Below are positions 23,298 to 32,029 of a DNA stretch of 64,000 nt, piece after piece; positions within the stretch are counted from its first letter, which is position 1; every line of letters begins with the position of its first letter. A program made the position numbers and the translations under genes. This DNA comes from Streptomyces tirandamycinicus (GTDB lineage Bacteria > Actinomycetota > Actinomycetes > Streptomycetales > Streptomycetaceae). The stretch spans positions 2,413,501-2,477,500 of the forward strand of contig NZ_CP029188.1 of NCBI RefSeq assembly GCF_003097515.1, in the 5' to 3' direction. The notes below the pieces were generated by a model. It saw only the letters and a program-made list of their open reading frames with translations. It did not search any database and had not been told where the DNA came from.

Positions 23298-24905
23298 ATG
23301 CGGATTCCGGTGGGCCGGCGGGAGCAGCCGCGGCGGCCGTTGTCGTCGCCGTGGTGGCGGGGCGCGGCCGCGGTGGCGGCGGGCGCGCTGCCCGCGCTCG
23401 CGTTCCCCGACCCGGGGCTGTGGTGGTTCGCGTTCGTCGCCCTCGTGCCGTGGCTGCTGCTCGTCCGTACCGCCGCCTCGGCCCGCCGGGCCGCGCTGGA
23501 CGGCTGGCTCGGCGGCACCGGCTTCATGCTCGCCGTGCACCACTGGCTGATGCCGAACCTGCATGTCTTCATCGTCGTCCTGGCGGCCCTGCTCGGACTG
23601 CTGTGGGCCCCGTGGGGGCTGCTGGTCCACCGGGTGCTGGGCGGCCGTCCCCGCGCCGGGCGGGCGGCGGTGGCGGTCGCCGTCGTCCCCTCGGGCTGGC
23701 TGGCGATCGAACTGGTCCGCTCCTGGGAGGGGTTGGGCGGCCCGTGGGGACTGCTGGGCGCGAGCCAGTGGCAGGTCCCGCCGGCGCTGCGGCTCGCCTC
23801 GCTGGGCGGCGTGTGGCTGGTGACGTTGCTGGTGGTGGCGGTGAACACCGCGGTGGCCGTGCTGGTGGCCGTGCCCCCGGCGCGGATTCCCGCGGTCGCG
23901 GCCCTGTGCGGGTGCGCCCTGGCCGTGGGCGCGGTGTGGCTGTGGGCGCCGGGGCCGGACCGGCCGGGCGGGGTGGTCCGGGTGGCGGTCGTCCAGCCGG
24001 GGGTCGTCAACGGCCTCGGCGGCGCGGAGCGGCGGTTCGCCCTGAGTGAGGAGCTGACCCGGCGGCTGGCGGGGCAGCGGCTGGACCTCGTGGTGTGGGG
24101 GGAGAGCAGTGTCGGCGCGGATCTGGCGGCGCGGCGCGACCTGGCGGCACGGCTCGCCGCGCTGTCGCGGGAGGTGGGCGCCGAAGTGCTGGTGAACGTG
24201 GACGCCCGGCGCTCGGACCGGCCGGGCATCTTCAAGAGCAGTGTGCTGGTGGGTCCCGGCGGTCCGACCGGGGACCGCTACGACAAGATGCGGCTGGTCC
24301 CCTTCGGCGAGTACGTCCCGTTCCGCTCGGTCCTCGGCTGGGTCACGTCGGTGGGCGAGGCCGCGGGCGAGGACCGGATGCGGGGCGGCCGCCAGGTGGT
24401 GATGGCGCTGCCGGCGGACGCGGACCGCCCGGGGCTGAGGGTGGGGCCGCTGGTGTGCTTCGAGTCGGCGTTCCCCGACATGAGCCGAAGCCTGGCCGGG
24501 AGCGGCGCCGAGCTTCTGGTGGCGCAGTCCGCCACGTCCACGTTCCAGGACAGCTGGGCGCCGGCGCAGCACGCCTCGCTGGCGGCGCTGCGGGCCGCGG
24601 AGACGGGCCGGCCGATGGTGCACGCCACGTTGACGGGGGTGAGCGCGGTGCACGGGCCGGACGGGGAGCCGCTGGGGCCGCGGCTCGGCACGGACGAGAG
24701 CACCGCGGCCGTCTACGAGATCCCGCTCGCCCGGGGTACGACGCCGTACGTCCGGTTCGGGGACTGGGCGGTGTACGGTGCGCTGGCGGTGCTGGTGGTG
24801 TTCTGCGGGGCGGAGGGCCTGCGTGCCCTCAGGAGGCCTGCTCCAGCGCCTCCCGCACCACCCGCTCGCACAGCTCGTGGGTCGCCAGCGCGTCGCGGGC
24901 ACTGA
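23298..24905 (+). CDS. lnt: Apolipoprotein N-acyltransferase (Lnt)
   Basis: A 535-residue protein that would add the third acyl chain to lipoproteins at the outer face of the membrane. Residues about 20-215 contain the membrane helices. The nitrilase domain follows (about 227-480) with the catalytic triad Glu269 (VVWGESS), Lys330 (YDKMRLVPFGEYVP) and Cys387 (LVCFES). One more helix sits near 493-510. Length is normal. Actinobacteria often have more than one Lnt, so its exact substrate range is open. The last 77 nt overlap the 3' end of the convergent oxidoreductase gene; that Pro/Arg-rich tail is probably dispensable. Confidence 0.9.
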   Translation: MRIPVGRREQPRRPLSSPWWRGAAAVAAGALPALAFPDPGLWWFAFVALVPWLLLVRTAASARRAALDGWLGGTGFMLAVHHWLMPNLHVFIVVLAALLGLLWAPWGLLVHRVLGGRPRAGRAAVAVAVVPSGWLAIELVRSWEGLGGPWGLLGASQWQVPPALRLASLGGVWLVTLLVVAVNTAVAVLVAVPPARIPAVAALCGCALAVGAVWLWAPGPDRPGGVVRVAVVQPGVVNGLGGAERRFALSEELTRRLAGQRLDLVVWGESSVGADLAARRDLAARLAALSREVGAEVLVNVDARRSDRPGIFKSSVLVGPGGPTGDRYDKMRLVPFGEYVPFRSVLGWVTSVGEAAGEDRMRGGRQVVMALPADADRPGLRVGPLVCFESAFPDMSRSLAGSGAELLVAQSATSTFQDSWAPAQHASLAALRAAETGRPMVHATLTGVSAVHGPDGEPLGPRLGTDESTAAVYEIPLARGTTPYVRFGDWAVYGALAVLVVFCGAEGLRALRRPAPAPPAPPARTARGSPARRGH

Positions 24906-25734
24906 GGAACCTCTCTCCGCGGACGGCGTCGAGGAAGGCCAGCACGGCCTGCTCGATACCGCGCTGCCGGGCGACGGGTACCCAGTCGCCCCGGCGCCGC
25001 ACGGACGGCTGGCCCTTGTGGTCGACGACCTCCGCGAGGTTGAGGACCTCGCGTTTGGCGTCCTGTCCGGAGACCTCGAGGATCTCCTCGGCGGAGCCGC
25101 TCATCCGGTTCATCATGCCGACGGCGGTGAACCCGTCCCCCGACAGTTGCAGGACCACGTGGTGCATGAGCCCGTCGCGGACCCGGGCCCGCACGGCGGT
25201 GTGCTCGACGGGCCCGGGGAGCAGGAAGCGCAGGGTGTCGGCGACGTGGATGAAGTCGTCGAGCACGAGGGTGCGGGGGTCCTCGGGGAGGCCGACCCGG
25301 TTCTTGCGCATCAGGATCAGATCGCGGGGGTGCTCCAGGCACTGCGCGTACGCGGGGGCGAACCGGCGGTTGAAGCCGACCGCGAGGCCCGTGCCCGCCC
25401 GCTCCGAGAGCTCCACCAGCCGCTGCGAGTCGTCGAGTTCGTAGGCGAGGGGCTTGTCGACGTAGGTGGGGACGCCGGCCTCCAGCAGCCGGGTGACGAT
25501 CCCCGGATGGGCGTCGGTCGGGGCGTGGACGAACGCGGCGTCGAGCCCGGCGGCGAGGAGGGAGTCCAGGGTGGTGTGGCACTGGCGGCCGGGGATGCGG
25601 TGGGCCGCGGCGACCCGGTCGAGGGTGGCCGTGGTCCGGGTCTGCAGATGCAGTTCGACGCCCGGCCGGGTGGTGAGGACCGGCAGATAGCCCTTCTGCG
25701 CGATGTCCCCGAGCCCGATGCAGCCGACCTTCAT
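24829..25734 (-). CDS. Gfo/Idh/MocA-family oxidoreductase
   Basis: A 301-residue NAD(P)-dependent oxidoreductase. The N-terminal Rossmann motif is VGCIGLGDIAQKGYLPVL (about 3-20), the catalytic-type lysine motif is VDKPLAY (EKP equivalent, about 92-98), and the C-terminal alpha/beta domain has FNRRFAPAY (about 120-128). Substrates in this family are sugars, inositols or their derivatives; this one is shorter than most (about 330-370) and cannot be assigned. Start: ATG at 25734. It overlaps the 3' end of lnt and lies 34 nt downstream of the stop of a truncated flavin monooxygenase on the same strand. Confidence 0.85.
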   Translation of the reverse strand: MKVGCIGLGDIAQKGYLPVLTTRPGVELHLQTRTTATLDRVAAAHRIPGRQCHTTLDSLLAAGLDAAFVHAPTDAHPGIVTRLLEAGVPTYVDKPLAYELDDSQRLVELSERAGTGLAVGFNRRFAPAYAQCLEHPRDLILMRKNRVGLPEDPRTLVLDDFIHVADTLRFLLPGPVEHTAVRARVRDGLMHHVVLQLSGDGFTAVGMMNRMSGSAEEILEVSGQDAKREVLNLAEVVDHKGQPSVRRRGDWVPVARQRGIEQAVLAFLDAVRGERFLSARDALATHELCERVVREALEQAS

Positions 25735-25768
25735 CCGGGCCTCCCGGTCCGCCCTGTCCTGTACGCCG

Positions 25769-26355
25769 TCAGCGCGGTGCCGCCTCCGGTGCCGCCGCAA
25801 GTGCCGTCGTGCGATCCGCCCCGGCAGCATACGTCCCCCCGGGCGGCCGCCAGTCGGCGATGCCGTCGAAACCGCGCAGGACGATGCCGGGCCCCAGCCG
25901 GGAGACGCCTCTGATGAGGGCGTCGCGCACGGCCACGGCGCCGGCTCCGCCGAGCAGGGCCATCCGGCCCGTCCTGGTGGCCTGGCGCACGACGGCCGTG
26001 GTGCGCGGCAGCCGGTCCCTCGTGTACGCGGGGAGCCGCCCCACGACGTCGTCCCCGCCGCCGACGTGGTGGGCCAGGACGATCGCGTCCTCGACGGCCT
26101 GGTTGCCGCCCTGGCCGAGGGTGGGCTGCATGGCGTGGGCCGCGTCGCCGAGCAGGGCGACCCGGCCGTGGTGATGGGCGGGCAGCGGCTCGGCCATGTG
26201 GTGGACGTCGTGGCGGAGCACACCGCCGGGTTCGGCGGCCGCGATGATCGCCGGGACGGGGTCGTGCCAGTCGCCGAAGCGGCGCAGCAGTTCGGCCTTC
26301 TCGCCGTCGGCGGCGTGACCGCCGGCGGGGGTGACGGCCGCGGCATAGGCGCAGG
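25769..26355 (-). pseudogene. FAD-dependent monooxygenase, C-terminal part only (5' deleted)
   Basis: The intact frame covers about 195 codons: YAAAVTPAGGHAADGEKAEL, then VALLGDAAHAMQPTLGQGGN (the GD motif that binds the FAD ribityl chain), then the C-terminal helices. This is the second half of a PHBH-type aromatic hydroxylase. The first about 170-200 residues, with the GxGxxG dinucleotide site, are missing. Upstream of about 26355 the sequence turns abruptly into the body of a TetR gene read the other way, with no start codon or promoter of its own. It is best explained as one side of a deletion that removed the 5' ends of both divergent genes. Non-functional as an oxygenase. Confidence 0.8.
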
Positions 26356-26757
26356 CTGGCCGAGCGCGAGGCCCGGGTGCTCACACCCGCCCGGATGCCC
26401 TCGCCGCGCGGCGGCACGGCAGAGCTGACCGACGCGCTCGCCCTCGCCCTGCACCGCTATCTGACCGATCACCGCCGGCTGCTGGTCTGCCGCTACGAAC
26501 TGGCCCTCGAGGCCACCCGCCGCCCGGAGCTGCGGGTCTTCTACGACCGCGCGGGGGCCGCGTTCCGCGAGCCGCTGGTGGAGCTGATGGCCGGAGCGGG
26601 ATCGGCGGAGCCGGAGCGGCACGCGCTCTCGCTGGTGGCCTGGTGCGAGGGGCTGATGTTCTCCTGCGCCGTCGGTTCCCACCACGCCTCCGTACCGGGC
26701 AGGGACGAGCTGAGGAGGGGCTTCGCCGAGCTGATCGGCGGCATGCTCGGGCCGTGA
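26353..26757 (+). pseudogene. TetR-family regulator, C-terminal domain only (5' deleted)
   Basis: The frame RLAEREARV... continues as LTDALALALHRYLTDHRRLLV and YELALEATRRPELRVFYDRAG, then MLGP-stop: the ligand-binding domain of a TetR regulator, usually following about 80 residues of helix-turn-helix domain. That DNA-binding part is absent; the sequence upstream belongs to the flavin monooxygenase on the other strand. The pairing of a flavin monooxygenase with a divergent TetR is a common arrangement, which supports a single deletion. A GTG at 26377 could start a 126-residue product, but it could not bind DNA. Confidence 0.82.
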
Positions 26758-26816
26758 GTCCGGCCGCCCGCCCGCCAGAGAACGGACCGCCCACCGGGCC
26801 GGAGATCCGACAGCCG

Positions 26817-27287
26817 TCAGAGACCGGACAGCCGGCGGTCCAGCCGGTCGATGGCCGCGCGCACGCCGTTGCCGTACCCGTCGTCCCCGAGGGCCACCGA
26901 GGCCGCCCTGGCCTGGTCCAGATGGGCCCGGGCGGCCTCGGGGCGATGGAGTTTCAGATAGTCGGCGGCCAGGTTCAGGTGGAGCGACGGATAGAGCCCG
27001 CGGGCGGCCACCTCGGCCCCCGGCCGCTCCGGCCGCTCGCCGAGCGCCTCGGCGGCCGCGAGGGCCCTGAGGTCCCAGGCGAGCTCGTCGCCGGGATCGT
27101 CCTGGGTGTCCGCCAGATAGTGGGCGAGGGTGCAGCGGTGCAGCAGGTCGCCGTCCTGCCCCAGCTGCTCCCACAGCGCGGAGAACCGGTTGCGCGCCTC
27201 CTCCCGGTCCCCGCCGTGGAGCAGCATGATCGCCTGCCCGATCCTGGTCGTGACCGCGTCGCCCGACGTCCCCTGCTGCTCCACCAC
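26817..27287 (-). CDS. Tetratricopeptide-repeat-like protein
   Basis: A 156-residue all-helical protein with pattern A-x3-G-x2-A/E-x-A typical of TPR units: AIMLLHGGDREEARNRFSALWEQLG (about 19-43), LHRCTLAHYLADTQDDPGDELAWDLRALAAAEAL, and LYPSLHLNLAADYLKLHRPEAARAHLDQARAASVAL (about 98-133). It probably mediates protein contacts; no catalytic residues are seen. Start: ATG at 27287. It stands alone between the TetR fragment and ung. Confidence 0.72.
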   Translation of the reverse strand: MVEQQGTSGDAVTTRIGQAIMLLHGGDREEARNRFSALWEQLGQDGDLLHRCTLAHYLADTQDDPGDELAWDLRALAAAEALGERPERPGAEVAARGLYPSLHLNLAADYLKLHRPEAARAHLDQARAASVALGDDGYGNGVRAAIDRLDRRLSGL

Positions 27288-27396
27288 TGCGGCCCTCCAG
27301 CCCCTCGACCCGTCGTTCAGACGCTAGCCGCCACCGGCGGCGATCCGGCACAGGCTCGGGCGGCGGCCCGAACCTGTCAGCCGGGTGCGCCGACCG

Positions 27397-28080
27397 TCAG
27401 CCCAGGTCGGGGATGCGCCAGTCGATGGGCTCGTGGCCCTGCGCGGCCACCGCCTCGTTGATCCGGGTGAACGGGCGCGACCCGAGGAACCGCTTCGCGG
27501 ACAGCGGGGAGGGGTGCGCGCCCTTCACCACGACATGGCGCGTGTCGTCGATCAGCGGCAGCTTCTTCTGGGCGTAGTTGCCCCAGAGCACGAAGACCGC
27601 CGGGTCCGGCCGTGAGGCGACCGCGCGGATCACCGCGTCGGTGAACTTCTCCCAGCCCTTGCCCTTGTGCGAGTTCGCCTCGCCGGCGCGCACCGTCAGC
27701 ACCGCGTTGAGCAGCAGCACGCCCTGCTCGGCCCACGGCATCAGATAGCCGTTGTCCGGTACCGGCAGACCGAGCTCCTCCGCCATCTCCTTGTAGATGT
27801 TCCGCAGCGAGGGCGGCACCTTGACACCGGGACGCACGGAGAAGCACAGACCATGCCCCTGACCTTCCCCGTGGTACGGGTCCTGCCCGAGGACCAGCAC
27901 CTTCACCCGGTCGTAGGGCGTGGCGTCCAGCGCCGCGAAGACCTCCTCGCGCGGCGGGTACACCGGCCCCCGGGCGCGCTCGTCCTCGACGAAGTCGACG
28001 AGCTCCTTGAAGTACGGCTTCTGGAGCTCCTCGCCGAGGACGCCGCGCCACGACGCGGGCAGCATGTCGGTGTCGGTCAC
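27397..28080 (-). CDS. ung: Uracil-DNA glycosylase
   Basis: A 227-residue family-1 uracil-DNA glycosylase that removes uracil from DNA at the start of base-excision repair. The catalytic motif GQDPYH is at 65-70 (Asp67) and the second motif HPSPLSAKRFLGSRPF near 192-207 has the catalytic His. Length is normal. Start: GTG at 28080, chosen over longer frames because GGAGG lies about 12 nt upstream and the family N-terminus (MLPASWRGVLGEELQKPYF) follows directly. Single gene, probably constitutive. Confidence 0.95.
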   Translation of the reverse strand: MTDTDMLPASWRGVLGEELQKPYFKELVDFVEDERARGPVYPPREEVFAALDATPYDRVKVLVLGQDPYHGEGQGHGLCFSVRPGVKVPPSLRNIYKEMAEELGLPVPDNGYLMPWAEQGVLLLNAVLTVRAGEANSHKGKGWEKFTDAVIRAVASRPDPAVFVLWGNYAQKKLPLIDDTRHVVVKGAHPSPLSAKRFLGSRPFTRINEAVAAQGHEPIDWRIPDLG

Positions 28081-28181
28081 GTCAACAACCTCCGGTGTGC
28101 GATCAGTTACCGACACCGAACCTACCCTCGGGCACTGACAGCGCGCCCGCCGGTGAGGGCGGCCCGGCGGGCGGCCTGCCG

Positions 28182-29768
28182 CTACCAGCTGGTCTGGCGG
28201 TGCAGCACCCAGAGCTGCATGACCGTCTGGGGGTCGAGGGCGCGCTCGGCGCCGGCGATCTCCTCCTTCGTCGCCACGTACGTCTTGCCCTGCCACAGCG
28301 GCAGCAGCCGGACGTCGTCCAGGAGGATCGTCTGCGCCCGTTCGAACTGCTTGGACACCGCACCACGGTCGCTCTGCCGGCGGGTCTGCGGGAGCAGCTG
28401 CTGAGTGATCTCCGTGCTCTCGTACGGCGTGCCCAGCACGTTGTCCTTGCCGACGAACGGCGCGACGAAGTTGTCCGGGTCGGGGAAGTCGGGGAACCAC
28501 CCTCGGCCGAAGACGGGGTAGCTGCCCTTCTGGTAGCCCTGCTGGAACTCCTTCCAGGGCTTGCCCTGGATCGTGACCTGGAACAGCTGGGACTGCTCCA
28601 GCTGCCGCTTGATCTCGGCGAACTCGTCGGCGGTGGCGGAGCCGTAACGGTCGGTGGTGAACCAGAGGTCGAGCTTGACCGGCGTCTCGACGCCCGCTTC
28701 CTCGAGGATGTCCCGCGCCTTTGCCGCGCTGGGGTCGCCGTACCTGTCGAAGAAGCTGGTCGCGTGGCCCGCGATGCCCTTGGGAACCATGGAGTACAGC
28801 GGCTCGGCCGTGCCCCGGTACACCTTGTTGATGAGCTCGCCGCGATCGATCAGCTGGGCGATCGCCTGGCGCACCTCGACCTCGCGGACGGAGGGGTCCT
28901 TGGGGTTGAACACCAGGTACCTGATGTCGGCACCGGTCGTCTCGACGAGCTGGAGGCCCTCGTTGGCCTCCTTCTTCTCCTGGAGATCGACGACTTCCTC
29001 CGCGGTGAGGCCTCGGTAGGTGGCGTCGATCTCCTTCCGCTTGAGCGCCGAGACCATGGCCTCGGACTGTGCGAAATAGCGGATCGTGACGGCGTCGTTC
29101 TTACGGTCCGCGAACCCGTTGTAGCTGGTGTTCTTCCTGAGCTCGGCCTTCGAGCCCTCCTCGTAGGACTCCAGGACGTACGGGCCCGATCCGGTGAGCC
29201 CGCCGTCCTCCCGCAGCTTGTCCGCGGGGTACTCGGCCGGGTCGACCAGGGACATCGCGGGAGTGGCGAGCACGAAGGGGAACGTGGCGTCCGGCTTGGT
29301 CAGCTTGAAGGTGACGGTGCGCGGCCCTTCGGTGCGTATCTCCTTCAGCGAGCCGAGCAGACCGTTGGGCCCGCCGTTCACGTCGATGGTGCGGATGCGG
29401 TCGATCGAGTGCTTGACGGCGGCCGCGTCCAGCGTGTGCCCGTTGGAGAAGGTCAGTCCCTCGCGGAGGGTGCAGCGCAGCTCGGTGTTGGTGGGGTCGG
29501 TGAACTTGCACTGCTCCGCGGCGTCCGGCTGCGGCGCGGTGCTCGCCGTGGGGAAGCTCAGGAGCGTCTGGAAGACATTCCGGTACAGCTCCCACGAGCT
29601 GTCCCAGGCGGCGGCGGGGTCGAGTGTGCTGGGGGCGCTGGTCGTGCCGACCACTACGGGCTGCGCCCTATCGGCGTCATCGTCCGAAAACAGACTGCAT
29701 CCCGTCACCAGGGACATGGACGCAAGGGCTGCAGCCGCCCGCAGCATCGTCCGGTTGAACACGTGCAC
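28182..29768 (-). CDS. Peptide/oligopeptide ABC transporter substrate-binding lipoprotein
   Basis: A 528-residue extracytoplasmic binding protein of family 5 (DppA/OppA-like). It has a signal peptide with lipobox LVTGC (Cys about residue 24), the start of the mature domain (PVVVGTTSAPSTLDPAAAWD), and the family region LREGLTFSNGHTLDAAAVKHSIDRI (about 101-125). It captures peptides or other small molecules for an ABC importer; no permease or ATPase genes are nearby, so it is an orphan here. Start: ATG at 29768; a second Met (residue 8) would also give a signal peptide. Confidence 0.88.
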   Translation of the reverse strand: MHVFNRTMLRAAAALASMSLVTGCSLFSDDDADRAQPVVVGTTSAPSTLDPAAAWDSSWELYRNVFQTLLSFPTASTAPQPDAAEQCKFTDPTNTELRCTLREGLTFSNGHTLDAAAVKHSIDRIRTIDVNGGPNGLLGSLKEIRTEGPRTVTFKLTKPDATFPFVLATPAMSLVDPAEYPADKLREDGGLTGSGPYVLESYEEGSKAELRKNTSYNGFADRKNDAVTIRYFAQSEAMVSALKRKEIDATYRGLTAEEVVDLQEKKEANEGLQLVETTGADIRYLVFNPKDPSVREVEVRQAIAQLIDRGELINKVYRGTAEPLYSMVPKGIAGHATSFFDRYGDPSAAKARDILEEAGVETPVKLDLWFTTDRYGSATADEFAEIKRQLEQSQLFQVTIQGKPWKEFQQGYQKGSYPVFGRGWFPDFPDPDNFVAPFVGKDNVLGTPYESTEITQQLLPQTRRQSDRGAVSKQFERAQTILLDDVRLLPLWQGKTYVATKEEIAGAERALDPQTVMQLWVLHRQTSW

Positions 29769-29880
29769 GCTCCTCGTTCAGCCATGGGTCGGCGAACAAT
29801 ACCGCAGCGCCCCACCGGGACAACGAGGTGGTCCGGCGGGGCACTTGAGGCGATTCTTGGCCATTCAGGAGGAAATCGAC

Positions 29881-30654
29881 TCAGTGGACTCCGGCTTTGA
29901 GGAAAATACCGCCGTCGACCACGAGTGTCTGCCCCGTGACCCAGTCCGATTGGTCCGAAGTGAGGAAGGCCACGGCACCGCCGATGTCCGCCGGGACGCC
30001 GAGCCGGCCCATCGGATAGACGGCCGCCGCCTCGGCCTCCCGGCCCTCGTACAGCGCCTCGGCGAACTTCGTCTTGATCACGGCGGGGGCGATGGCGTTG
30101 ACCCGCACGGCGGGCGCGAACTCGTGCGCCAGCTGGAGGGTCAGATTGACCATGGCCGCCTTGCTCATGCCGTACGCCCCGATGAACGGGGACGCGGAGA
30201 GCCCCGCGATGGACGCGATGTTCACGATCGCGCCGCCGTGCTCCTTCTGCCAGGCCTTCCAGGTCTGCTGGGCGAACCCCAGCGCCGAGATCACGTTCGT
30301 CTCGTAGACCTTGCGGGCGACACCCAGGTCCAGCTCCGCGATGGGCCCGAAGACCGGATTGGTGCCGGCGTTGTTCACGAGGAAGTCGACCCGCCCGAAC
30401 GCCTCCATCACCCGCTCCACGGCGGCGGCCTGGTGCGCCTCGTCGTGGGCCTTGCCCGCGACGGCGATCACCCGGTCCGCGCCGAGGCTCTCCACGGCCT
30501 CCTTCAGCGCGTCCTCACCGCGGCCGGTGATGCACACCCGGTCGCCGCGGGCGACCAGCGCCTCGGCGACGCCGTAGCCGATGCCACGGCTCCCGCCCGT
30601 CACCAGCGCCACCTTGCCGGACAGCGGCGGAAGCTCTCGTTCCTGTGCGGTCAT
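29881..30654 (-). CDS. SDR-family oxidoreductase
   Basis: A 257-residue short-chain dehydrogenase. The cofactor motif is TGGSRGIG (about 19-26), the NNAG motif is at about 94-97, and the catalytic Ser/Tyr/Lys triad is NIASIAG... then YGMSK. Ends with VVDGGIFLKAGVH. It lies 16 nt downstream of a second SDR gene, so the two form a short operon. Substrate unknown; the close pair suggests successive steps on a related hydroxy- or ketoacyl compound. Confidence 0.9.
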   Translation of the reverse strand: MTAQERELPPLSGKVALVTGGSRGIGYGVAEALVARGDRVCITGRGEDALKEAVESLGADRVIAVAGKAHDEAHQAAAVERVMEAFGRVDFLVNNAGTNPVFGPIAELDLGVARKVYETNVISALGFAQQTWKAWQKEHGGAIVNIASIAGLSASPFIGAYGMSKAAMVNLTLQLAHEFAPAVRVNAIAPAVIKTKFAEALYEGREAEAAAVYPMGRLGVPADIGGAVAFLTSDQSDWVTGQTLVVDGGIFLKAGVH

Positions 30655-30670
30655 CCCAGTCCCCTCCCGT

Positions 30671-31432
30671 TCAGTTGAGCGGGCCGCCGGCCACGTACAT
30701 GACCTGGCCCGAGACGAATCCGGCGTCGTCGCCCGTGAAGAACGCGATCGCGTTGGCGACGTCCTCCGGGCGGCCGACCCGCTGGACGGGGATCTGCGTG
30801 GCGGCCGCCGCCTGGAACTCCTCGAAGCCCATGCCGACCCGGGCGGCGGTCTGGGCGGTCATCTCGGTGACGATGAACCCGGGAGCGACGGCGTTGGCGG
30901 TGACGCCGAACTTGCCGAGCTCCTTGGCGAGGGTCTTGGTGAAGCCCTGCAGGCCGGCCTTGACCGCCGAGTAGTTCGCCTGGCCGCGGTTGCCCAGCGC
31001 GGAACTGGAGGAGAGGGAGACGATACGGCCGAAGCCGGCGTCCACCATGTGCTTCTGGCATGCCTTGGCCATCAGGAACGCGCCCTTGAGGTGCACGTTC
31101 ATCACGATGTCCCAGTCGGACTCACTCATCTTGAACAGCAGGTTGTCGCGGAGCACGCCAGCGTTGTTGACGAGGACGGTCGGCGCGCCGAGCTCGGCCG
31201 CGACCCGCGCCACGGCCGCCTCGACCTGGGCGGAGTCCGAGACGTCGCAGCCGACGGCGATCGCCTTGCCGCCCATGGCGGTGATCTTCTCGACGGTGTC
31301 CTTGCACGCCGCCTCGTCGAGGTCGAGTACGGCCACGGCGCGGCCGTCGGCCGCCAGGCGCACGGCGGTGGCGGCGCCGATGCCGCGCGCCGCCCCCGTC
31401 ACGATGGCGACGCGCTGCTCGTTGGTGGACAT
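30671..31432 (-). CDS. 3-oxoacyl-ACP reductase-like SDR (FabG family)
   Basis: A 253-residue SDR with TGAARGIG (about 12-19), NNAG (about 90-93), and the catalytic Ser-Tyr-Lys in SLSSSSALGNRGQANYSAVKAG. The arrangement VLRDNLLFKMSESDWD after NNAG is typical of FabG reductases, which reduce 3-oxoacyl-ACP or 3-oxoacyl-CoA. Start: ATG at 31432 with GAGGAG about 10 nt upstream. First gene of a two-gene operon with another SDR. A role outside bulk fatty-acid synthesis is likely because no fab genes are nearby. Confidence 0.88.
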   Translation of the reverse strand: MSTNEQRVAIVTGAARGIGAATAVRLAADGRAVAVLDLDEAACKDTVEKITAMGGKAIAVGCDVSDSAQVEAAVARVAAELGAPTVLVNNAGVLRDNLLFKMSESDWDIVMNVHLKGAFLMAKACQKHMVDAGFGRIVSLSSSSALGNRGQANYSAVKAGLQGFTKTLAKELGKFGVTANAVAPGFIVTEMTAQTAARVGMGFEEFQAAAATQIPVQRVGRPEDVANAIAFFTGDDAGFVSGQVMYVAGGPLN

Positions 31433-31633
31433 GGTTTGGTTCTCCTCGCCCTGGGATCGCTTGGATTCGGCTCGCCCGGTGGATACGGCTCGCCCGGCAC
31501 GGCCCGTCGACTCCCCCCGAAGGGTGAGCGACCGCTTAGTACCTTCAGCAGTCGAGACGCTAGAAGCCCTGGCACCCGGTGTCAACGGCACACCGGGTGC
31601 CCGCCGGTCACGCGCCGCCCCCGATGCGCTCGT

Positions 31634-32029
31634 TCAGCGCACCAGGGCGTCCAGCAGCCGCTCCACCTCGGCCTCCGGATCGGCGGTCAGCCCGGTGTGG
31701 ACGGGACCCGGCTGGACCACGGTGGAGCGCGGGGCGATCAGCCACCGGAAGCGCCGGCCCGCGTCGTCCCGAGCCGCCTGCCCGGCCTCCTCCCCGCCGC
31801 GGCAGACCCCCTCCACGGCGCGCAGCGCCGCCCGCACGCCGGTGACGTCCGCCCCCGGGTCCAGCGCCCTCAGCTTGGTCTCGTCCAGCTCGGTACGGGC
31901 GGCCACGAAGGACCGGGCACGGCAGTAGACCACCACGCCCGCGTTGAAGCACTCACCGCGGTCGACCCTCGGGACGACGCGCAGCAGCGCGTACTCGAAC
32001 ACGTCCCGCGTCGGGTTCTGCCCGGTCAT
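31634..32029 (-). CDS. DUF3037-family protein
   Basis: A 131-residue protein starting MTGQNPTRDVFEYALLRVVP, with ECFNAGVVVYC (about 26-36), matching the DUF3037 family of unknown function. It starts 4 nt inside the 3' end of the upstream kinase gene (ATGA overlap), so the two are translationally coupled and probably work together. No catalytic motif is recognisable. The nearest downstream gene on this strand is the SDR pair 200 nt away. Confidence 0.8.
   Translation of the reverse strand: MTGQNPTRDVFEYALLRVVPRVDRGECFNAGVVVYCRARSFVAARTELDETKLRALDPGADVTGVRAALRAVEGVCRGGEEAGQAARDDAGRRFRWLIAPRSTVVQPGPVHTGLTADPEAEVERLLDALVR

Noticed and set aside
20391..24902. 1,503-codon open frame antisense to the permease, SnoaL-like and Lnt genes
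   Set aside because: Such frames arise from third-position G+C bias opposite real genes; its translation is Arg/Pro/His-rich with no domain.
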